Source of the DNA: Brevundimonas sp.
Lineage (GTDB): Bacteria > Pseudomonadota > Alphaproteobacteria > Caulobacterales > Caulobacteraceae
Length of the DNA: 7,176 bases
Direction of reading: 5' to 3'
Assembly: GCF_031082345.1 (NCBI RefSeq)
Contig: NZ_JAVHLH010000146.1
Coordinates: forward strand, 1 to 7,176
The position numbers and the translations under genes are program-made. Position 1 is the stretch's first letter. Each line of letters begins with the position of its first letter. This document shows positions 1 to 4,854 of the stretch, piece after piece. The notes beneath the pieces are model-generated. The model was given only the letters and a program-made list of their open reading frames with translations, ran no database searches and was not told the DNA's origin.

Positions 1-311
1 CAGCTGGCCAGCTCGGCCTCGAGGTCGACCGCCGAACGGGTGGTGCCGGAGATGTTGCGGGTGCCGCCAGCGCCGGCGCCGGCCGCGTCGAGCTCGGCCT
101 GCATGGCCTCGAGCACCGCGGGGTGCTGGCCCATGCCGAGATAGTCATTCGAGCACCAGACCACGACGTCCTGCTCCGACCCGTCCTCGCGGCGGCGGAT
201 GGCCTGCGGAAACCGGCCGCGCACGCGCTTCAGATCGGCGAAGACGCGGTAACGCCCCTCGCTCTTGACCTGCTCCACGGCGGTCTGGAAGGCGGCCTTG
301 TAGTCGTACAT
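1..311 (-). CDS. hemA: 5-aminolevulinate synthase, N-terminal part (runs off left edge)
   Basis: This is the start of a pyridoxal-phosphate enzyme that condenses glycine with succinyl-CoA to 5-aminolevulinate, the first step of haem synthesis in alphaproteobacteria (C4 pathway, cytosolic). About 103 residues are visible, starting [20 protein letters not shown]. Diagnostic ALAS segments follow: YRVFADLKR near residues 21-29, [16 protein letters not shown] near 49-64 and [13 protein letters not shown] near 79-91, the last being the glycine-rich substrate-binding region. The family is usually about 400 residues, so roughly three quarters, including the PLP lysine, lies outside the window. I chose the ATG at 311 because the N-terminus aligns with known alphaproteobacterial ALAS and no in-frame ATG or GTG lies just upstream; its Shine-Dalgarno is weak. 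The gene follows fixL-fixJ on the same strand after an 88-nt gap, so read-through from fixLJ is possible. Family certain; extent partial. Confidence 0.95.
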   Translation of the reverse strand, partial: MYDYKAAFQTAVEQVKSEGRYRVFADLKRVRGRFPQAIRRREDGSEQDVVVWCSNDYLGMGQHPAVLEAMQAELDAAGAGAGGTRNISGTTRSAVDLEAELAS

Positions 312-379
312 AAGGTTGGATTCCGCAGTGATCGAACCTGTTCCTCCCACCGTCGTCCGCCGGCGTCACCTCCGGGAAA

Positions 380-394
380 CCCCTGACGTCGGGG
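380..394 (-). terminator. Weak hairpin after fixJ, possible attenuating terminator
   Basis: Read on the minus strand, a CCCC stem, a 7-nt loop containing GACGTC and a GGGG stem lie 5 nt past the fixJ stop codon, followed only by TTT. The stem is 4 bp and the T run is short, so this is at best a leaky terminator between fixJ and hemA. The rest of the 88-nt gap (312-399) shows no convincing promoter, FNR/FixK box or NnrR box to me. Confidence 0.25.
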
Positions 395-399
395 CGCGC

Positions 400-1005
400 C
401 TAGCCGGCGAGGATCGTCATCCGCACCAGTTCCGACAGGCTGCGGGCCTGCATCTTGGTCATGACGTTGGCGCGATAGACCTCAACCGTGCGCGGGCTGA
501 TCTCGAGGTCATAGGCGATCACCTTGTTCGCGCGACCCGCCACCAGACCCTCCAGCACCTGACGCTCGCGGGCGGACAGGGAGGCGAGACGTTCGACCAC
601 CTCGGCGTCCGGCCCGTCCCGGACGACGGCGCCCGTCTGTTCGGCGAGGGCAGAGCGGATGGAGGACAGCAGGGCTTCGTCGTCGAACGGCTTTTCGATG
701 AAGTCCTTGACCCCGGCGCGGACGGCTTCGATCGCCAACGGCACGTCGGCGTGGCCGGTCATGACAATCACCGGGTGGCGCACGCCTATTTCGGACAGCC
801 GCCGGACCATCTCCAGCCCGCTCATGTCAGGCATGCGCACGTCGGTGACGATGCAGCCGGGGGCCAGATTGTCCGCATGGGCCAACAAGGCCGCCGCCGA
901 GTCATAGGTTCTGGAAACCAGATTGGCGGTGTCCAGAAGGAAGGCCAGGGAATCCCGGATCGCGGGATCGTCGTCGACCACATGGACGATCGGCTCATTC
1001 GCCAT
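400..1005 (-). CDS. fixJ: FixJ-family two-component response regulator
   Basis: This 201-residue protein (FixJ is normally about 204) is the DNA-binding partner of the FixL kinase. The receiver domain occupies about residues 1-120: acidic pocket D11-D13, phospho-acceptor D55 in IVTDVRMPD, switch threonine T83 in VMTGHAD and K105 in FIEKPF. After a short linker, a LuxR/FixJ-type helix-turn-helix covers about 140-200 ([20 protein letters not shown], then [16 protein letters not shown]). The longer open frame upstream of the ATG at 1005 is rejected: it reads through fixL, the protein begins as FixJ should at [13 protein letters not shown], and a strong Shine-Dalgarno sits before it. The start lies 11 nt inside the end of fixL, implying co-transcription and translational coupling. 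In rhizobia and Caulobacter FixJ activates fixK at low oxygen; no fixK is in this window, so its targets here are unknown. Subfamily assignment is strong because FixL is adjacent. Confidence 0.95.
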   Translation of the reverse strand: MANEPIVHVVDDDPAIRDSLAFLLDTANLVSRTYDSAAALLAHADNLAPGCIVTDVRMPDMSGLEMVRRLSEIGVRHPVIVMTGHADVPLAIEAVRAGVKDFIEKPFDDEALLSSIRSALAEQTGAVVRDGPDAEVVERLASLSARERQVLEGLVAGRANKVIAYDLEISPRTVEVYRANVMTKMQARSLSELVRMTILAG

Positions 1006-2515
1006 CGTAGAGTTCCTCCTCGCCGACTGAACGCAGCGTAAAGCAGAATCGGGTCCCGCCGCCGGGATTCGGCTCGACCCAGATGCGGCCGCCATGGGCC
1101 TCGATGATGGTGCGGGAAATCGACAGGCCGACGCCCATGCCTGTCCGTTTGGTGGTGACGAACGGCTGGAACAGCTGATCGGCGATGTCCGGGCTGATGC
1201 CGGACCCGGTGTCGGCGACGGTGACCTGGGCGTACTCGTCCTCGACGGGATCGAGCCGGATCTCCAGCACCCTGTTCTTCGACTCGTCCATCGCCTCGAT
1301 CGCATTGCGGATAAGGTTCAGCGCGACCTGCTGAATCTGCACCTTGTCGGCCAGCACCAGGTCCACTTCCGGTGAGAAGCGGAACAGCACGCGAATGCCG
1401 TGTTCCTTGGCTCCGACCAGCGCCAGGGCGCTGGCCTCTTCTATCAGTTTGGGCAGGCTTTCCACTCGCCGTTCGGCCTCGCCGCGGGCGACAAAATCGC
1501 GCAGGCGGCGGATGATGTCGCCGGCCCTCAGCGCCTGGTCGCCGGCCTTCTGGATGGCGTCCTTCAGGCGTTCCCGGGCGATGGTTTCCGCGTCCAGCAG
1601 GCGCAGCGAGCCCTTCAGATAGTTGGCCATGGCCGACAACGGCTGGTTCAACTCGTGCGCCAGGGCGGACGCCATTTCGCCCATCGCGGTCAGGCGGGAA
1701 ATGTGGACCAGTTCCGACTGCAGCTCCTGCAGGCGCTGCTCGGTCTGCTGGCGCTCGCTGAGGTCGCGGACGAAGCCGGTGAAGAAGCGCTGGTCGCCGG
1801 AAATCATCTCGCCGACCGCCAGCTCCATCGGAAAGGTCGACCCGTCCTTGCGCTCGCCCACGACCACCCGGCCGACGCCGATGATGCGCCGCTCGCCGGT
1901 GGTCAGATAGCGGTTGAGGTATCCGTCGTGCTGCTCGCGGTAGGGTTCGGGCATCAGCATCTTGACGTTCTGGCCGATCACTTCCTCTGCGCCCCAGCCG
2001 AACAGGCGTTCGGCGGTCGGGCTGAACGACTGCATGATCCCGCGTTCGGTGATGACGATCATGGCGTCAGGCACGGTCGCGAGGATGGACTGCAGATGCG
2101 CCTCGCGGGCCAGCAGGTCGCGGTGCACGGCCACCGAACGGGACCGCATGTTCTGGAAAGCCTCGCCGCCGGCCGTGATCACGACGCCCAGCAGCAGGAA
2201 GACGGCCGCCCCGACCAGGTCGCCGAGCGCCAGCGCGCCGGTCGACCAGGTGACGTAGAGCCCGCAGAGGAGGCCGAGCACCGTCGCCAGGGCGCCGGGC
2301 GCTGCCCCGCCGAGGGCGGCGGCGACGACGACGGCGGGGACGAAGAACAGCAGGGCCAGCCGGTCTTCCAGCAGGGGCGTCATGGCCAGCCGCGCCGCGA
2401 GCCCGAGCCCCGAGCCGAGCACGGCCGCCGCCAGGCCGAAACCGGTGTGGCGGGTCGCCAGCATCCAGTCCCAGGGCGTCCGGGTCTCCGTCGCATCCGT
2501 AGGGGTGGTCGTCAT
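995..2515 (-). CDS. fixL: FixL oxygen-sensing haem-PAS histidine kinase, membrane-bound
   Basis: This 506-residue inner-membrane kinase is expected to bind haem, be inhibited by O2 and phosphorylate FixJ when oxygen is low. Residues about 24-117 hold four hydrophobic segments, like the membrane form of S. meliloti FixL. The PAS domain (about 140-255) contains [16 protein letters not shown]196 lines up with the proximal haem His (H200 of B. japonicum), R202 with propionate contact R206, and R216 with the O2-contacting R220. A coiled linker (254-270) leads to the H-box [12 protein letters not shown] with phospho-acceptor H287. The ATPase domain has the N-box N400/N404, the G1 box DTGSGI at 435-440, the F-box LFQPF at 448-452 and the G2 box GMGVGLS at 459-465. 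All catalytic motifs are intact. The ATG at 2515 is preceded by CGGAGG with 4-nt spacing. The gene is divergent from aox across a 115-nt gap and overlaps fixJ. Residue matches to B. japonicum numbering are from memory. Confidence 0.95.
   Translation of the reverse strand: MTTTPTDATETRTPWDWMLATRHTGFGLAAAVLGSGLGLAARLAMTPLLEDRLALLFFVPAVVVAAALGGAAPGALATVLGLLCGLYVTWSTGALALGDLVGAAVFLLLGVVITAGGEAFQNMRSRSVAVHRDLLAREAHLQSILATVPDAMIVITERGIMQSFSPTAERLFGWGAEEVIGQNVKMLMPEPYREQHDGYLNRYLTTGERRIIGVGRVVVGERKDGSTFPMELAVGEMISGDQRFFTGFVRDLSERQQTEQRLQELQSELVHISRLTAMGEMASALAHELNQPLSAMANYLKGSLRLLDAETIARERLKDAIQKAGDQALRAGDIIRRLRDFVARGEAERRVESLPKLIEEASALALVGAKEHGIRVLFRFSPEVDLVLADKVQIQQVALNLIRNAIEAMDESKNRVLEIRLDPVEDEYAQVTVADTGSGISPDIADQLFQPFVTTKRTGMGVGLSISRTIIEAHGGRIWVEPNPGGGTRFCFTLRSVGEEELYDGE
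1013..1020 (-). promoter_or_regulatory. Ribosome binding site of fixJ, inside fixL
   Basis: On the minus strand AGGAGGAA sits 7 nt before the ATG at 1005 and within the last codons of fixL. It decides the fixJ start among several in-frame candidates and supports independent or coupled re-initiation at the fixL-fixJ overlap. Confidence 0.8.
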
Positions 2516-2528
2516 GGTGCCTCCGCAA
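2515..2528 (-). promoter_or_regulatory. Possible degenerate NnrR/FNR-type box at the fixL start
   Basis: Minus strand TTGCG-GAGG-CACCA differs by one base from TTGCG-N4-CACAA, the NnrR site that appears intact before norB. It overlaps the fixL ribosome binding site and the first base of its start codon. Bound protein here could block fixL, or activate aox if that transcript starts near 2563. The mismatch hits the CAA core and part of the match is simply the GGAGG ribosome binding site, so this is tentative. Confidence 0.3.
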
Positions 2529-2537
2529 CAACCCGTA

Positions 2538-2559
2538 GGTGAAACCCCTGAATTTCACC
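2538..2559. promoter_or_regulatory. Inverted repeat in fixL/aox divergent promoter, candidate operator
   Basis: Perfect 7-bp arms GGTGAAA (2538-2544) and TTTCACC (2553-2559) flank the 8-nt spacer CCCCTGAA. The dyad lies midway between two divergent starts (about 23 nt from fixL, 72 nt from aox). A further TTCACC half-site occurs at 2579-2584. It does not match FNR/FixK (TTGAT-N4-ATCAA), NnrR, CRP spacing or NorR half-sites. I cannot name the regulator. Confidence 0.45.
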
Positions 2560-2565
2560 AGACGT

Positions 2566-2602
2566 GGCCGGCGGCTACTTCACCGCCATCGGGCCGCCGG
2601 CC
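2566..2602 (+). other. 10-bp GC-only stem-loop in the aox leader
   Basis: GGCCGGCGGC (2566-2575) and GCCGCCGGCC (2593-2602) are perfectly complementary around a 17-nt loop. The structure ends 28 nt before the aox ATG and is followed by a short mixed T-rich stretch (AGTTCCTAGTTTT). If aox transcription starts upstream of it, the hairpin would sit in the 5' leader, where it could stabilise the mRNA or attenuate transcription. Such arms are also easy to form in very GC-rich DNA. Confidence 0.45.
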
Positions 2603-2630
2603 CTCCAGTTCCTAGTTTTCGGAAGCCGCC

Positions 2631-3320
2631 ATGACCGCTCCCCTCGTCGACCTGTCCGTCCACCATGCGCCGAAAGGCCTTTCGGACCGCATCGCCTTCG
2701 GCTTCGTCAAGGCCCTGCGCTTCTTCGCCGACACCTTCTTCGCCAAACGCTACGGCCACCGCGCCGTGGTGCTGGAGACGGTCGCCGCGGTGCCGGGCAT
2801 GGTCGGCGCCACGCTGAACCATCTGAAGGCCCTGCGCCGGATGAAGGACGACAACGGCTGGATCCGCACCCTGATGGACGAGGCCGAGAACGAGCGGATG
2901 CACCTGATGACCTTCATCGAGGTGGCGCAGCCGACCCTGTTCGAACGCTTCATGGTCATCGCCGTGCAGTGGGTCTTCTACCTGTTCTTCTTCGGCCTCT
3001 ATCTGGTGTCCGCCAAGACCGCGCACCGGGTGGTCGGCTATTTCGAGGAAGAGGCCGTCCTCAGCTACACCCACTATCTGGCCGAGATCGACGAGGGTCG
3101 CAGCGAGAACGTGGCCGCGCCCGCCATCGCCCTCCGCTACTGGGACCTGCCGGCCGAGGCGACCCTGCGTGACGTGGTGCTGGTGGTCCGCGCCGACGAG
3201 GCCCACCACCGCGACGTCAACCACGGCTTCGCCAACGAACTGGCCGGCGCCGCGCCGATCCCGGTCGCGCCCTGCCCGGTGCACGTCGAGCTGCAGCCCA
3301 ACTGGAAGGCGGCGGCGTAA
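2631..3320 (+). CDS. aox: Alternative oxidase (cyanide-resistant ubiquinol oxidase)
   Basis: This 229-residue protein is a di-iron ubiquinol oxidase: it passes electrons from quinol straight to O2, bypassing bc1 and the haem-copper oxidases without pumping protons. It should be a monotopic protein embedded in one leaflet of the inner membrane. All six iron ligands are visible: E49 in LET, E88 and H91 in NERMHL, E139 in FEEEAV, and E190 and H193 in [12 protein letters not shown]. Residues near the quinone site of trypanosome AOX are also kept (R44, E141, Y146); its leucine before the EEE motif is F138 here. A long hydrophobic stretch (about 104-126) fits a membrane-anchoring helix. Unlike plant AOX it has no long N-terminal extension or regulatory cysteine; the only Cys is C215. 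The ATG at 2631 has a GGAAG Shine-Dalgarno 5 nt upstream. It probably forms an operon with hemN. AOX is rare in bacteria but known in alphaproteobacteria. Confidence 0.95.
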   Translation: MTAPLVDLSVHHAPKGLSDRIAFGFVKALRFFADTFFAKRYGHRAVVLETVAAVPGMVGATLNHLKALRRMKDDNGWIRTLMDEAENERMHLMTFIEVAQPTLFERFMVIAVQWVFYLFFFGLYLVSAKTAHRVVGYFEEEAVLSYTHYLAEIDEGRSENVAAPAIALRYWDLPAEATLRDVVLVVRADEAHHRDVNHGFANELAGAAPIPVAPCPVHVELQPNWKAAA

Positions 3321-3346
3321 CAACGAACAACAGACCCGATCCCCGC

Positions 3347-4711
3347 ATGTCGTCCCGCGCCCTCCCTGCCGCCTGGCGGTCCCACGCCGAGCGCAACCTG
3401 CCCCGCTACACCAGCTATCCGACGGCGGTCGCCTTCGAGACCGCCGCCGGCGAGGGGGAGGCGCGGGCGTGGCTGGCGGCCACCCGCCCCGACGAGGCCA
3501 TCTCGGCCTATGTCCATGTCCCGTTCTGCAAACGGCTGTGCTGGTACTGCGGCTGCCACACCAGCGTCTTCCACGAGTACGACCGCGTCCGGGCCTTCTT
3601 CCAGACCCTGAGGCTGGAGGTCGATCTGTGGGCCGACGCCATGGGCCCCCACGCCGGGGCGGCCCACCTGCATTTCGGCGGCGGCAGTCCGAACGCCCTG
3701 TCGCCCGAGGACTTCCTCGCCCTGGTCCGGCACATGGCCGACCGGTTCGCCCTGCGGCCCGGCGCCGAGGTGGCGGCCGAGCTGGATCCCGGCATGCTGA
3801 CCGAGGCCTTCATCGACGCCTGCGGCGAGGCCGGGGTGACCCGCGCCAGCCTCGGCGTCCAGACCTTCGATCCGGACGTCCAGGCCAGGGTCAACCGCGT
3901 CCAGCCCTTCGACATGGTCGCCGCCGCCAACGACCGGCTGCGCAAGGCGGGCGTGTCCGCGATCAATTTCGATCTGATGTACGGCCTGCCTGGCCAGACG
4001 CCGGAGAATGTGGCGGCCTCCACCGAGGCGGCGGTCACCCTGCGGCCCGACCGGGTGGCGGTGTTCGGCTACGCCCACGTTCCGTGGATGAAGAAGCACC
4101 AGGTGATGATCAAGGAGGCCGATCTCGCCGACGGTGACGGCCGCTGGGCCCAGGCCGAGGCGGCCGACGAGACCCTGCTTGCGGCCGGCTATGTCCGCAT
4201 CGGCCTCGATCACTACGCCCTGCCGGACGATCCGCTGGCCGTCGCGGCGGCGGCGGGAAGGCTGCGCCGCAATTTCCAGGGCTACACCGACGATCCGGCG
4301 CCCGTGCTCGTACCCATCGGCCCGTCGTCGATCGGCCGATTCGCCGAGGGTTTTGTCCAGAACGCCATCACCACCGACCTGTGGGGCCGCGAGGTCGAGG
4401 CCGGCCGCCTGCCGGTCGCGCGCCGCCTGGCGGTCAATGCGGAGGACGAGCTGCGCGCGGCGGTGATCGAACGGCTGATGTGCGACCTCACGGTCGACGT
4501 GGCCGAGGTCTGCCGGTCGCATGGCTTCGCCGATGCGGCGCTGGACGGCTCGATCGTGGCCGCCGGCCGGCTGGAGGCTGACGGCCTGTGCGCCGTGGCC
4601 GGTCGGACCATCCGGATCCCGGCCGACGCCCACCGGGTCATGCGGGTCGTGGCGGCGTGCTTCGACGCCCGCCTGCCGGCCGCCCCGGCCCGCCACGCCC
4701 GGGCCGTCTGA
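3347..4711 (+). CDS. hemN: Oxygen-independent coproporphyrinogen III oxidase (radical SAM)
   Basis: This 454-residue cytosolic enzyme (E. coli HemN has 457) decarboxylates two propionates of coproporphyrinogen III to give protoporphyrinogen IX without O2, using S-adenosylmethionine and a [4Fe-4S] cluster. The N-terminal RYTSYPTA (20-27) is typical of true HemN. The cluster motif is C61-xxx-C65-xx-C68-x-C70 in VPFCKRLCWYCGCH. GGGSPN (111-116) is the SAM-binding glycine motif. GYAHVPW (241-247), LDHYALPDD (287-295) and RRNFQGYT (307-314) are further HemN signatures, and the C-terminal HemN domain is present. This separates it from the HemW-type proteins often mislabelled as HemN. It begins 26 nt after aox, so co-transcription is likely. 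I see no good Shine-Dalgarno before the ATG at 3347, which suggests coupling to aox translation. HemN lets haem be made for qNOR and other haem enzymes when oxygen is short. Confidence 0.96.
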   Translation: MSSRALPAAWRSHAERNLPRYTSYPTAVAFETAAGEGEARAWLAATRPDEAISAYVHVPFCKRLCWYCGCHTSVFHEYDRVRAFFQTLRLEVDLWADAMGPHAGAAHLHFGGGSPNALSPEDFLALVRHMADRFALRPGAEVAAELDPGMLTEAFIDACGEAGVTRASLGVQTFDPDVQARVNRVQPFDMVAAANDRLRKAGVSAINFDLMYGLPGQTPENVAASTEAAVTLRPDRVAVFGYAHVPWMKKHQVMIKEADLADGDGRWAQAEAADETLLAAGYVRIGLDHYALPDDPLAVAAAAGRLRRNFQGYTDDPAPVLVPIGPSSIGRFAEGFVQNAITTDLWGREVEAGRLPVARRLAVNAEDELRAAVIERLMCDLTVDVAEVCRSHGFADAALDGSIVAAGRLEADGLCAVAGRTIRIPADAHRVMRVVAACFDARLPAAPARHARAV

Positions 4712-4745
4712 GCGCGCCCCGCGGGATCTCACGCCCGCCTCCGGG

Positions 4746-4759
4746 AAACTACGCAGTTT
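4746..4759. promoter_or_regulatory. AAACT-N4-AGTTT dyad upstream of norB
   Basis: A perfect 5-bp inverted repeat with a 4-nt spacer (ACGC) has the same 5-4-5 geometry as CRP/FNR-family sites but not their TTG core. It abuts and overlaps by 2 nt the NnrR-like box, so the two could be competing or tandem operators. It also contains CTACG, part of the TACGTAG-type FixJ motif read in reverse. The regulator is unknown. Confidence 0.3.
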
Positions 4760-4771
4760 GCGCCAGCACAA
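4758..4771 (+). promoter_or_regulatory. NnrR-type NO-responsive activator box before norB
   Basis: TTGCG-CCAG-CACAA matches, base for base as I recall it, the TTGCG-N4-CACAA motif described for NnrR, the NO-responsive CRP/FNR-family activator of nor and nir genes in Rhodobacter. Its centre lies about 86 nt before the norB ATG. For a class II activator site centred at -41.5, the transcript would begin near 4806, giving a leader of about 45 nt. The predicted -10 region (around 4794-4800, GAATGAC) is poor, as is common for activated promoters in GC-rich bacteria. No NnrR gene lies in the window. The rest of the 139-nt hemN-norB gap shows no T-rich terminator. Confidence 0.65.
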
Positions 4772-4800
4772 CGTCGGCGCGAGCCGCGACCGCGAATGAC

Positions 4801-4854
4801 ATGCAACAGGCCAGGATGGGGGCGTCCCGGACGGCCGCAGGAACCGTGAGATGA
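4801..4854 (+). CDS. Possible 17-codon leader ORF overlapping the norB start
   Basis: A short frame, ATG at 4801 to TGA at 4852-4854, encodes MQQARMGASRTAAGTVR and ends with an ATGA overlap on the norB start codon; an internal ATG at 4816 would give 12 residues. If translated it would couple ribosomes into norB. No clear Shine-Dalgarno precedes either ATG, and if transcription starts near 4806 only the internal ATG would be on the mRNA. The frame may be chance. Confidence 0.15.
   Translation: MQQARMGASRTAAGTVR
4839..4842 (+). promoter_or_regulatory. Ribosome binding site of norB
   Basis: AGGA sits 8 nt before the ATG at 4851. It supports this start, which also places a proper N-terminal membrane helix at the beginning of the protein. 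Confidence 0.6.

Noticed and set aside
316..1041. 241-codon plus-strand frame opposite fixJ
   Set aside because: It is antisense to FixJ, which has intact receiver and HTH motifs, and has no recognisable family motif.
1006..1305. N-terminal extension of fixJ to an upstream ATG at 1305
   Set aside because: The extension is a +1 shadow of the FixL kinase domain; the ATG at 1005 has a strong ribosome site and the family-typical N-terminus.
1400..2542. 380-codon plus-strand frame opposite fixL
   Set aside because: It lies fully antisense to FixL, which has all kinase and haem-PAS motifs; low-complexity composition.
2516..2630. FNR/FixK box (TTGAT-N4-ATCAA) in the fixL/aox gap
   Set aside because: I searched both strands by eye and found no match; only the degenerate NnrR-like site and the GGTGAAA dyad are present.
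4721..4738. GCGGG/CCCGC hairpin after hemN as a terminator
   Set aside because: The stem is 5 bp with an 8-nt loop and no T run, which is expected at random in such GC-rich DNA.
4726..4852. ATCTCACG (4726-4733) complementary to CGTGAGAT at the norB start (4845-4852)
   Set aside because: It could mask the start codon in a read-through transcript, but an 8-bp match over such a gap is fairly likely by chance, and the inferred norB transcript starts downstream of the left arm.
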